This document shows, piece after piece, positions 33,800-44,054 of a stretch of 64,000 nucleotides of DNA. Location: NCBI GenBank assembly GCA_004794655.1, contig SMMW01000503.1, positions 811,001 to 875,000 on the forward strand, in the 5' to 3' direction. The stretch comes from Marisa cornuarietis (taxonomy: Eukaryota > Mollusca > Gastropoda > Architaenioglossa > Ampullariidae). Within the stretch, counting starts at the first letter, position 1, and the number at the start of each line of letters is the position of its first letter. Position numbers and translations under genes: made by a program. The notes below the pieces were generated by a model. That model saw only the letters and a list, made by a program, of their open reading frames with translations, was not told the DNA's origin and ran no database searches.

Positions 33800-35066
33800 G
33801 TTAGATGTACGACTGGTGCCCTGGAGCAAACATATATTAGTATGCCATGAACAGGATATATGTCTTTTGCAAATGCACGAGTTTTCTATAGCATACTGTT
33901 TGGACAAGAGATAGCAGTTAAACCTCGAATTGACGAACAATGACGGCGCAAGTCTTTTTACATTCCGCTAATTTTAAACCATTTCTGATCACTTTCTCGA
34001 ACGTAGGTTATCGTTGTTGTTTTTGGTTGACAGAAGCGTGGACAGTAACCAGCTGATTACCTTACTTAATGTAGAGAAATTTTCCCAAGATTTTTAACAC
34101 GAACCCTGACCCATGATTGTGTTTTTGTGTTCTTGTCCCAGTCACTAGTGTCGACTGCATCGGTAACTAACAGTTGTATATGATTATTCCGAGAATAAGC
34201 GAAACGTCAAGAGTGGGCTTTAGTTTCAATCTTCTTTTGTTTCTTAAGAGCAGAAAAATATTTTACTGCAATGGCCTTGAAAATAATTGTGAGGTAGAAA
34301 CAACCTATGTACTACAGTACCTTCATCCTTGTAATCTACGAGACACTGGCGAGACCTACAGGAGCCCTCGGCAGAAAGTCTGAATTAAACAAGGGGCCAC
34401 TATGCCACCTATTCTTGCCACGTTGACCAAATGTCTTCTAGTCAATTCGCAACATCTGTCTTTTCATTAGTCTCACAAACAATGTAATCGTCGAATGCTG
34501 AATACCCAGGGATCCATTAAACTTTCTCCACTGTTGGTCAAAACTGTATTGAGAACTATACAGAACTAAACGAAACTTTGTACGTTAACAGGTGTACACA
34601 GAATCTTGTCACGTTGTGCATAACAGCTGATCGTTCAAATCGTAGCACATCATAAGCTCGGGCATAGCGCATGCGCAGAAGTGACCAGGACTAAAGAAGT
34701 TCACTACGCTGCCGATTTACAGATTACTTATATGTTGGACTTAATAAAGACGTATATTCAAACCAGTCTGTTACGCACGTTCAAGCCTTGTTGCTTTTTA
34801 GTATTCTGTCCAATGGTAACATCTCTCGACAACCGAGATTTATTAAGCTTAAAAAAAATTAAAAGCAAGATTAGCCATCAGTCAGCCTGACAGTTATTTG
34901 TTCCTTCTACAACTGATAATAAAGGGGCGCTGCGCACAGCTGTGACACTGTCTGGTGTGTCTGTGATTAACTTGAATACATCTTTTGAGTACATCTTCTT
35001 TGATTGAAAAGATGTAGTGCGCTACGGAAGTAAGTTGTCCAACAAGAATCGTTGGATGATGACGTG
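33800..35066. other. upstream flank of the arylsulfatase gene; no other gene seen
   Basis: Presumed promoter side of the gene ending at 30976. No coding exon or repeat recognised. Confidence 0.4.
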
Positions 35067-35366
35067 TGTAATAGGACGTACATACACTTACCTTGCATAC
35101 ACACGACGCATATTACACACATACACCACGCTCGACGAGCCCCCAGTAGGTGGGGATGAAGGTGAAGAGATTTCTAGTTGATTTATGGAAGATGAAGAAC
35201 TCGCTGCTCTCTCTTTTCTATCTGGCCATAGAACCGTCTCCTTTCTTCTTTTTTTTACGTCATTCGTTTCCCAAAATTACGACAAACGAATGACGCACAC
35301 AAGACGTCAAACACAAGACACCATTCACACACGAAACAATACAAGACCTCCCCCTAACCTATTACA
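35067..35366 (-). mobile_element. solo LTR of the 3-kb gag-only family
   Basis: 300 bp with TGTAATAGGACG at one end and ATTACA at the other, aligning end to end with the LTRs at 3057 and 5773 at a visibly lower identity. The 5 bp outside are ACGTG and GCGTG, a target duplication with one mismatch. No internal region remains, so the element was lost by LTR-LTR recombination. Confidence 0.88.
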
Positions 35367-36150
35367 GCGTGCATATAGGGTTTTGAACATGCTTAATGGC
35401 GATGTACAGGAAGGTACTGAAGGTAGTGCAGGAAGAACTTAAAAGGGCCCTTAAAGAAGGAAAGGAGAAACACCGAAGATCGAGGAGGATTTTCTAGAGA
35501 CCATGATTGATCTAGGAGTGCAAGAACTTGAGAGGAAGTCGAAACAGGTAGTCGTCGAAAAAGCCACGTGTCATCCATGAACTGTGACAGAGTTATCGCT
35601 GTCTGACGTGGTTGTCGGACCAAATGCAAATGGCTTACCTATCGGCAACCCTTTCCGACAACTTTTTTCCAACTTCGTCTGCGCATGCTCCATTTTTTAT
35701 ATTAATATTTACTTTAATATGATAGGTTTAAATGTCTTTCAAATATTTAGTTAAAAAAATGAACAAGCAATTGCCATCGACCTAAAAATCAATTGGACAA
35801 ATAAAATAATACAAAACTGTTGACATATATCGTTGTTCTTGAATTGATAATCTGCCTAAAAATACAAAATGGAATGAGCCAATGATAATCTTTCCTTCTT
35901 CTGATTGTTAAGAGAAAAAAATACTTCTGAGATCATTGAAACTAACAACGCAGTAGTCACCTATCAGCACACAGAGCATAAAGTGATGCTTACCTCTTGC
36001 TTCTCTGTGAGAGGGTCTCGAGTCCAATAGGAGCTGTCAGTGAGAGGTATGATAAAATACTGATCTCCGGACCCAGCCTCTCATGCCACGTGGGCCAATC
36101 ATCCTGTGGTCCTTTCACAGTTTACATGAAAAACACAAACAACGACAAAT
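35367..36150. other. no gene seen
   Basis: Non-coding DNA with short ORFs only. Confidence 0.4.
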
Positions 36151-36340
36151 TCTGCTTTATTGTGCGTGTGACAAAACAGATGAAAGTAGATTTAATTTAC
36201 CAGGTGACCGCTACACGAACAAAGAGTTACTACCAAGATGGTATTTCTTTATTTTGTGTGTGAACAAAACAGATGAAAGCAGATTTAATCTACCAGAAGA
36301 CCCCTGCTTGAACAAAGAGTTACGACCAAGATGGTTTTTC
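36151..36340 (+). repeat. 93-bp tandem duplication inside an open frame
   Basis: Two copies with a period of 93 bp (31 codons) keep one frame open. It reads NKTDESRFNLPEDPCLNKEL in the second copy and a close match, DKTDESRFNLP...NKELLPRW, in the first. Synonymous-looking differences hint at former coding function. Parent protein not recognised. Confidence 0.4.
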
Positions 36341-36648
36341 TTAGACCAAAGGTAGCTTACAGTTTTGAGAAAGTCATCCTTCGTCCTTTTTTTACTTCTC
36401 TGTAACTCTCTCTCTCTTTGTGCTTTTGTTTCCGGGATTATTAATTTTGGTTTATGACAATATCCCAAGCCAAGCTGGGACCTCCACATCATCATAGAGT
36501 GAAACACATATTAGTTTACACGGGCTCACATCTGGCCTTCTGCAACGAAGTTGTTTTTTATTTTTCTGTTCCACTGTCACCTTCCTGTCTCCCTTCCCTC
36601 ACCTTTTACATTTATTTTCCGTTCTTTAGTTGTCTGTTAGATGCAGCA

Positions 36649-36649
36649 A

Positions 36650-36722
<73 letters not shown>
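36649..36722. repeat. (CA)n microsatellite
   Basis: About 36 CA units with a single CT interruption. Confidence 0.95.
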
Positions 36723-36724
<2 letters not shown>

Positions 36725-36968
36725 TTAATAAAAAAATCATATTCACGCATGAATACACCAGAAAAATATTTCTGCAGCAAACTTTCTCACTCCTATGCAG
36801 CTATATTACCTTAACGTGAAGATCAATGAGTACGAGATAAAGTAGGCCACCGTGAGAAATTTTCAGTCAGCAAATAAATGTTTACTGCACTGTTTTCTTA
36901 CTAATACTTGGTAGGAATTTCATTTCCCTGGTTAATTACATTGGCTCAGCGCAAACAAAACGAAAAGT

Positions 36969-37640
36969 ATGAGACTGAACGCCAAAGTCCAAGAAAACAT
37001 CACACTAGAAGAGATTGAGGAAGTTGACAGTTTTACCTATCTTGGATCCAAAATGTTTAACACCGGGGATGCGGAGGTGGAAATTCGAGCCCGACTGGCG
37101 AAAGCCAGCCAGGCCGTCGCCTCACTCTGGAGCACATGGAAGGCAAAAAACATCAGACACAAGACCAAGCTGACAATCTTCAAGTCAAATGTGATCAGCA
37201 CCTTCCTTTATGGATCAGAAACATGGAAGATGACCAAAACATCGGTAACAGGCTTGACGTCTTCTCAAACAGATGCCTCAGGCGCATTCTTAACATCTTT
37301 TGGCCAAACACCATCACCCATGAAGAACTCCACCGAAGAACTGAAACCGAATCCATCACCACGCAGGTTCAACGAAGGCGTTGGCGATGGATTGGACATG
37401 TGCTTCGCCAGCAGACAGGAGACCTCTCCAGAATCGCCCTACGATGGACTCCAGGCGGCCGAAGAAAACGAGGCAGCCCAAAGGAAACTTGGAGAAGAAA
37501 AGTGGAAAGGAAGATGAAAGGAAATGGCTGGACATGGGGTCGCCTGGAGCGGGTTTCAGCCGATCGACATCAGTGGTGGGCTCTGGTTGAGGCCTTATGT
37601 GCAACTAGGAGGAAGAGGATTGATTGATTGATTGGTTAAC
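36969..37640 (+). pseudogene. 3' end of an RTE-type LINE (C-terminal RT ORF)
   Basis: Starting at 36969 one frame gives VDSFTYLGSK, a RARLAKASQA segment and NVISTFLYGSETWKMTK. At about 37240 a one-base frameshift moves the match to the next frame, which continues with NRCLRRIL, RRRWRWIGHVLR, GGRRKRGSPKETWRR and DRHQWWALVEALC. This is the classic C-terminal thumb/connection region of RTE-clade RTs. It ends with a (TGAT)n-like tail at 37619-37634, the usual RTE 3' terminus. It is 5'-truncated (no endonuclease, no palm) and frameshifted, hence dead. Confidence 0.88.
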
Positions 37641-38209
37641 TACCTCTCGAAGAAAAGGCAGCTCATCATAAGTCCTGGTGAGTTTCACGTAGATTGATCA
37701 GTTAGTTCAAAATAGGCACAAAATATTGACAGTAAACAGATATGCTCAGCATGAGCTGCATTGGAGATGATGAATTTGATTGCAATAAAACATCTCATAA
37801 ATCGGCTTTAGAAAACACGTTACAAGAAGATTTTTATTTGTTGCTACACGGGGACGAGTGGCAGCTTGTCTATGATAATGCTATAAATCGAAAATTGATT
37901 ATCCCTTAACAGAAGTTTACTTTGAAGTGGATTATTGTGTGAAAATGACAATGCCGTCGAGTTCATTTGATTTTAGACAAAATTGTGGCGTACGTTCCCC
38001 CTGTTTACATTTTTTTCTTGTACAAGAGAGCAAGTGTCATGGCAGCCATGTCTATCAGAGGGATTTGGGTGACAGGCCGTATGACCGGGCTACTGGCAGC
38101 GATGGCTATCGCTGTTTTTTGCCTTGAAGACCTCTTGTTTCGTGCAAGTGATGTGAAGCTGAATCTGGATCCGCCTAAAAATGTACCGTCTTGAAGCAAG
38201 CTAAACTCA

Positions 38210-38940
38210 TTGCATCAAGTGCGAGCAGACGTGAAAGTGTTGGCACCTACATCAGTCGTCCTCACTGGTGAGACACTCAAGGATCCCACGATACAGAATG
38301 TCATTCAGGTGTTAAACACAATGAATTCGAACTTTGACGGTCTGAGTGAAGCTTTCTGTGATGTCAAAGAAGCTTTTTGCAATTTAAGCGAAGAAGTGAA
38401 TGCAGTAGCAGCAGAAACTTGTCTAAATAAACACATTACTCAAATAAATTCTAAAAGAAATGGAAAGAAAATTGGATGATGTCGAAGCGAGAACTTTAAA
38501 GAAACAAATTGCAGGAGACTGGAAGAAATGTGGATGACCTTGAAGGCAGATCAAGAAGAAACAATTTGTTATTCTACGGGCTTCTCCGGAATGACAATGA
38601 GGCGGTGGAAGACGCTAAGGCACTTTATGAGAGAAAACCTGGTAGTGTCAGAAAACATACAGTCTGACCGTGTACATTGTCCGACACTCCTAATATTGCT
38701 CTCTGCACAATTTTTTTTTCTTTAGAGAAACCGTGCAGATCTTGAAAACAAAGTCCAAGATGAAGGGCTCGAAATTTTTCATCGGAGAAGACTTTTTGAT
38801 GCGAGTGCAGGCTGTTAGAAAGACACTTGCTCTTACATGAACGAGACAAGAAACGGAGGGGGGAAATACCAAGTTGGTGCTAGATCATTTATTTATTGAT
38901 GGCAAGATCCACCATGCCCACCTTGCTAAAGGAAGATACA
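38210..38940 (+). pseudogene. LINE ORF1 fossil, copy B
   Basis: Contains LNTMNSNFDGLSEAFCDVKE (coiled coil). Then, across frameshifts, it contains a DDLEGRSRRNNLLFYG segment and KSKMKGSKFFIGEDFLM, the ORF1 RNA-binding and C-terminal motifs. It is the inverted sister of 28296-28960 and retains about 60 bp more at its 3' end before the (GAA)n tract. Confidence 0.78.
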
Positions 38941-38944
38941 AAAT

Positions 38945-39001
38945 AGAAGAAGAAGAAGAAGAAGAAGAAGAAGAAGAAGAAGAAGAAGAAGAAGAAGAAG
39001 A
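38945..39001. repeat. (GAA)n microsatellite
   Basis: About 19 GAA units. It separates the plus-strand ORF1 fossil from the 3' end of the minus-strand LINE. In the latter's orientation it is a (TTC)n tail following CCAATAAACAGG. Confidence 0.92.
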
Positions 39002-39002
39002 A

Positions 39003-41340
39003 CCTGTTTATTGGGTAGGCCATAAGCCCATTCCAAGAGGGAGATGACATCCATGAGTATAGTAATATAAGTACACATTTATTACTCATTATCGACCGAC
39101 GTTTTTCTAACATCAGGAATACGAAAAGACCCATCTGTCTAATTACTGACTCATTGGTGCTAGATAATAACTGAATGAGTACATGTGCTCCTTTCTGCAA
39201 TGTCTTACAATATTTTTCTCTCAGATTTGCATAAACAGGACTTACAAAACATGCGTTTCATCCTGTATCAAACCTGGGCACTGGAGGGCTACTGTGGATT
39301 GTGAGAAACGGTTCCTATGGCTATTTATTTCTGATACTCTCACACTAAAGCGTGCATGGGCCTTTCTTATATTTGTCTTGTTTATAATGTCAACATATTT
39401 TTCACGTTTTAGGCAGCTCTTGAAACTGTTGTACAACTCAGACCGCCCGCTATTTTGGAGACCTGCATACCATTCTTGACAATAAATATCTTTCAGTCTA
39501 TCTCTAATTTTCATCAAAAACAGTTTTTCATCCCCGACTTGCTGAAACAGCCATACATGACCAAACCCAGCAGACGACATCCCCACACGTATTTTGGAAA
39601 CCCAACTACCGAACCCCGACTGTCCAGTGAGTAAAGCATATCATACGCCTTTCTCGAGTACCTCGTGCTTGGTAATCTCAACAGGCGTAACCAGAATTTC
39701 ATGCATTTGGTGGCAGATACAATATACAAAGGGAACCTGCCTGTCTCCCTGTATACAAGTCTATTCGATGCTTTCACCGAGACACCTAAGAACCTCTTGC
39801 ACGCAAACAGGTGGACCTTTTCTAATGCAGGTATTATGTTTAGACCCCATATTTCAGACGCATACAGCAGCATTGGTATGACCTGTGCATCGAACAGTTT
39901 GAAAAATACTTTTGCAGAGTTACATTTCAACTTATTCATAGTGTTTACTATTTCGATGATCCCTCGTTTGGCTCTTATCACTAAGTCACTCACGGCATTG
40001 TTGACACTAAGCATGGTAGAGAAGCCCAACCCCAGGTATGTGAATGCATTGACTATTTCCAGTTTTTCCTTCCCGTACACCCACTGCTCTCTAGATGCTA
40101 GGTAGCCCCCTTTACGAAAGACAACTATCTTGGTTTTATCTAGGTTGACCTTCAGACAAATTCGGTACAGGGTATTCAGCTGGTTTTGCAGGCCTGAAAC
40201 AGTGGTTGCAAAAAGTGTCAAATCATCTGCAAACAGCAGGAGGAAAAGTTCCCCCTGGTGCGGTGCTAAGGAGACCCCGTGCTTTCCATTGGACAGTATA
40301 TCCTGTGCTAAAGAGTTTATGAATAATGAGAAGAGTGTAGGGCTGAGCACACAGCTCTGCTTCAACCCCTGCATGCATGCGAAGAACTGGGACAAGCTAG
40401 AGTTGCTCCCCCTGACACATGCTTTAACGCTATCATACATGCTTTGAATGATAGTCCAACATTTACCCTGCAGCCCTAACTGTGCTAACACCTGCCATAG
40501 TATTGGTCTTTGAACACTATCGTAGGCCTTCTGAAAGTCAATAAAGGCAACATAGAGTTTCCTGTTTTGGGCAAGCTGTTTCTCAATTGAGGCATGCAAT
40601 CTAAAAATATGAGCTATAGTTGAATAGTTCCTACGGAATCCAGCCTGTGCTTCCTCAATCATTTGCTTATCCTCTACCGACTGTGTCAGCCTTTTTTGTA
40701 GGATGTTTGTAAATACTTTACTTAATATGCTCGTCAGTGAGATGCCTCTATAGTTATCAGGGTTATTAGGATCCCCCTTATTAAAGATTGGGATAATTAT
40801 TGCTTTTGTCCACTCTTCTGGCCATACTCCCTGGTCATATATACTGTTAAATAGTGTTACAAGAAAAGGTACTATGGTAGTAGAGGATGCTTTTAGCATT
40901 TCGCTTACAATGCCATCTGGGCCAGCCACCTTGCCACTTTTTAGCTGCCTCAGTGCCTCACTAATTTCTACCTCAGTGATCTGTTCATTTATGGGCTCAG
41001 TATCTTGTTGAGTACTACTATTATTATTCCTGTAGTCACAGGAGTCATTTAGCCTAGCCCCTTCTACCCATCCCTCATTCAAAACTGATTTGAAATGATT
41101 TACCCACTCCTCCTCCCTAACTTCTCCCAGTACAAATTGCCTCCTCCTGCCTTTCCTTATTGTTTCCCAGTAAATCTTGGGATTACATGTAGCCTTCTCT
41201 AGAGATTTAGTTTTTGTGTCAATAAAGATCTGCTCCTTCCTTTTCAGTAGCTGCTTATATGATTTCCTTTCTTCACAGTATGCTAGTCTCCTTTCCTGTT
41301 TTCTTTTTCTTATACACTCTCAAAGTCTTCTTTACCAGCC
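39003..41340 (-). mobile_element. 5'-truncated non-LTR retrotransposon, nearly intact reverse transcriptase
   Basis: The RT frame is open from about 41340 to 39514 on the minus strand. It contains GKVAGPDGIVSEMLK, WPEEWTKAIIIPIFNKGD, NYRGISLTSILSKVF, EEAQAGFRRNYSTIAHIF, AFIDFQKAYDSVQR (motif A), FADDLTLFA (catalytic FADD box) and YLGLGFS. Motifs A and C aspartates are present. At about 39570-39590 a frameshift moves the C-terminal part to another frame (39586-39242), and a second shift follows before QLLSSTNESVIRQ near the end. The 3' UTR ends CCAATAAACAGG plus (TTC)n. There is no endonuclease domain, so the copy is 5'-truncated. The clade is not assigned; features are compatible with I/Nimb- or RTE-like LINEs. 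Confidence 0.88.
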
Positions 41341-41610
41341 TTTTCTTCAGCATATATTCCTCGTCAAACCACTCACTACAATGAGCTATTCTTCTTCTAG
41401 CCGAGCCACTTATGTTTCTAGTAATGCACTCTGCAGCCGTCCTTAAGGCTCGTGAGCCAAGTTGTGTAATTGAATGACCGACGTGTGATTATCGTGTGTT
41501 TTCCCCTGCAGTTAATATTGACGTGGGCGGCTAGTGTTGAGTAACTAGTGCCCACGTGCCCATTCCCCGGGGCCAGTATTCACGTTCTGGTGGAAAGACC
41601 AGGGATACTG

Positions 41611-42009
41611 TCACAGGCAGAAGCCCTCTATTTTGTCTAGTTTGGCTTCAAAGGTGTTGTGCACATGTGTTAGTTTGTCCTTAATATAACACATCCGTTC
41701 TTCTAATCCATTCTGTCTCTCTCTTAGCTCAGATATTTCCGTACAAATTACCTCCAAGTTTTTTCTGATGGAAGAGAACTCTTTTTTCACAATGTCTTGA
41801 ATGTTCTTTTCTTGCTTCTCCAGCATTTGTTGTAGAACAATTCTTGTGACCTGGTCAGCCTCTTCTGCCATTGCCCCGGTGGTGAGATCGAAAATTAAAA
41901 ATGCACCAGTACAGTACGATATCCAGGAAGGTACCAAATACAACACCCGGCCTGTGCAACACAATTCCACAATTCTTATATCCGCATAATAATACTCTGT
42001 ATGTGTCAC
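41611..42009 (-). pseudogene. coiled-coil ORF1-like fragment
   Basis: The minus-strand ORF includes MAEEADQVTRIVLQQMLEKQ, followed by heptad-rich sequence to about residue 125. It resembles the coiled-coil N-terminus of LINE ORF1 proteins, lies in the same orientation just upstream of the RT at 39003-41340, and stops before any RNA-binding domain. It may be the remains of that LINE's ORF1 or of a separate insertion. Confidence 0.45.
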
Positions 42010-42199
42010 TCACCAATCAGTCCACTCTCCTCTGACTAGAGTTTATAGTTCACAGACAAGCTGGTTGAAAGCGGTACTCACCACGTCAAACAAAAGTTCT
42101 AGTTTTCACAAAAGACCACGTCTATATGCTGAGATACTCTCTCATTAAAACATCCCATGAAGTAGCTTTGACACTGTTTTACACTGTTTCTACAAAATA

Positions 42200-43250
42200 T
42201 GAGACAAACCTAGAAAAAGCAAACCTGTTAGCTGAACAATTTGAAGAAGTCAGCTCAGACTTTTAGACCTAGACTTTAAGATATACAGAGAACAGGCAGA
42301 AAGTAACTTCCTTCCCCCTCTAAACCAAGAAGATCCTTTCAAACTAACAAATAGAATAACTATATGGAAGAGCTTGAGCAAGCCCTATCAACCAATAAGT
42401 TAGGGTCGGCCCCAGGCCCAGATCTTATCACTAAATAAAAAAAAATAATATGCCAGATATGGAAGAGCTTGAGCAAGCCCTATCAACCAAAAAGTTACGG
42501 TCGGCCCCAGGCCCAGATCTTATCACTATGCTAAAAAAACTGGCACCATAAAACCAAGCACCTTATCCTAGAGCTCTTCAATGATATTCTTGAGAAAAGT
42601 TTTTCTCTAACTTATGGAAAAGGGCCACAGTAGTCCCCATCCCCAAGCCAGGGAAAGCAAAGTCAGCCCCATCTATCTACAGACCAATAGCGCTTACTTC
42701 GCAATTAGGCAAGACAATTGAAACAATTATTGAGAATAGAGTAAACCACTTCTGCGAGGCCAGTAACATCCTGTCCCCAGAACAAAGTGGTTTTAGGAAG
42801 AAACGAACCACTATGGACCACATAACAACACTACAAGAGGAAATAATCAATGGCCACAAAGAAAAAAGAGTGAACCTGTGTGGAGTTTTTTGGGACATTT
42901 TTTGGACAATTTGCGGACGACACGTCCCTCCCAGGAAAAGTAGAAATACGCCAAACAGGCCCAAAATCATGTGAATATATAAGATGCAAGAGGATATACA
43001 TGAAATATCGAAATGGCTCAAATATAATGGCTTTAAACTTTCACCCACCAAAACCCAAGCAATGATATTCAAAAAACCAAACCAGACGACGGAATACCCC
43101 AAATTAACACTAAAACAAACAGGCTTTGACTACAGTTCCCAGATAAAATTTTTAAGTAGGTGTAATCTTTACGAAAAAAACAAACGATACCGTATGTAGA
43201 CAAAATAACTAAAGCTGTCAAAAAAGGAATAAACCTAATGAGAGTAGTTA
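42200..43250 (+). pseudogene. degenerate Jockey/CR1-like LINE reverse transcriptase with internal deletion
   Basis: Plus-strand pieces in order are KANLLAEQFEEVSSD, a MEELEQAL...SAPGPDLIT segment, WKRATVVPIPKPGKAKSAPS, YRPIALTSQLGKTIE, SNILSPEQSGFRKKRTTMDH, then a jump to FADDTSLPGK and ISKWLKYNGFKLSPTKTQAM. The palm region between motif A and the FADD box is deleted near 42900. The segment starting MEELEQAL is tandemly duplicated (42364-42433 and 42459-42530), the second copy continuing the protein. Multiple stops are present. Confidence 0.82.
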
Positions 43251-43289
43251 TAGTGGAAATAACTGGGGAACAAATCCTAAATCTCTTCT

Positions 43290-43290
<1 letters not shown>

Positions 43291-43360
<70 letters not shown>
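43291..43360. repeat. (GAT)n tract, left flank of the KDZ element
   Basis: Exactly 70 nt, (GAT)23 plus G, ending where the terminal inverted repeat begins. The tract on the other side (62358-62427) is in the same plus-strand register and also 70 nt. Confidence 0.95.
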
Positions 43361-43495
43361 CACCTAATACACATATCAGCATAGCCACTTATAGAGACCT
43401 GCCAGACCAAATTCCAAACCAGTAAGCCCACATCTGGTAGAAGGCCCTTCTAGAAGGACCACCCCTTAGTGCTAGCCACCGGCTACGCTGGGCCG
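43361..43495 (+). repeat. left terminal inverted repeat, 135 bp
   Basis: Identical to the reverse complement of 62223-62357. Contains the perfect 12-bp palindrome CCTTCTAGAAGG (43446-43457) overlapping AGAAGGCCCTTCT (43439-43451), a plausible transposase binding site. Confidence 0.95.
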
Positions 43496-43610
43496 GCAGC
43501 AGCATCGTCATAGTCTGAAAACCAACCAATCCGATCGAGAGGTTGATTGCTGTTGGGCCAATATGGCGGACTGATCTATCGTTCTTGTCTTCACAGCAAC
43601 TATCTATCTA

Positions 43611-44030
43611 TAAAATAATTACGAGTTGTCACTCCTGGTTATCACTGTTTAATCGACTTTGGACTATTATAGTGACTTCTTATTACTATTGATATTTAAT
43701 CTTGTTTGCAGGCGTAAAATAATTACGAGTTGTCACTCCTGCATGGTTATCACTGTTTAATCGACTTTGGACTATTATAGTGACTTCTTATTACTATTGA
43801 TATTTAATCTTGTTTGCAGGCGTAAAATAATTACGAGTTGTCACTCCTGGTTATCACTGTTTAATCGACTTTGGACTATTATAGTGACTTCTTATTACTA
43901 TTGATATTTAATCTTGTTTGCAGGCGTAAAATAATTACGAGTTGTCACTCCTGGTTATCACTGTTTAATCGACTTTGGACTATTATAGTGACTTCTTATT
44001 ACTATTGATATTTAATCTTGTTTGCAAGCG
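43611..44030 (+). repeat. four tandem 104-bp repeats upstream of the transposase
   Basis: Units 43611-43714, 43715-43822 (4 bp longer, GCAT inserted), 43823-43926 and 43927-44030. Each begins TAAAATAATTACGAG and ends with a pyrimidine-rich TTGTTTGCAGGCG resembling a splice acceptor (the last unit reads GCAAGCG). They end 25 bp before the start codon. Possible roles are subterminal transposase-binding sites, promoter, or 5' UTR splice acceptors. Confidence 0.93.
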
Positions 44031-44054
44031 TGCAGTAATTACATACATTTTAAA

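Noticed and set aside
37927..38194. Small membrane protein ORFs
   Set aside because: They overlap in several frames just upstream of a LINE ORF1 fossil and lack any conserved motif.
43361..43495. Reading the 135-bp sequence as a dispersed SINE or MITE with a (GAT)n tail
   Set aside because: A tail would invert together with the repeat. Here the flanking GAT is in the same plus-strand register on both sides, which fits insertion into one tract, and the two copies enclose a KDZ transposase.
43611..44030. CRISPR array
   Set aside because: The 104-bp units are directly adjacent with no unique spacers, and the DNA is eukaryotic.
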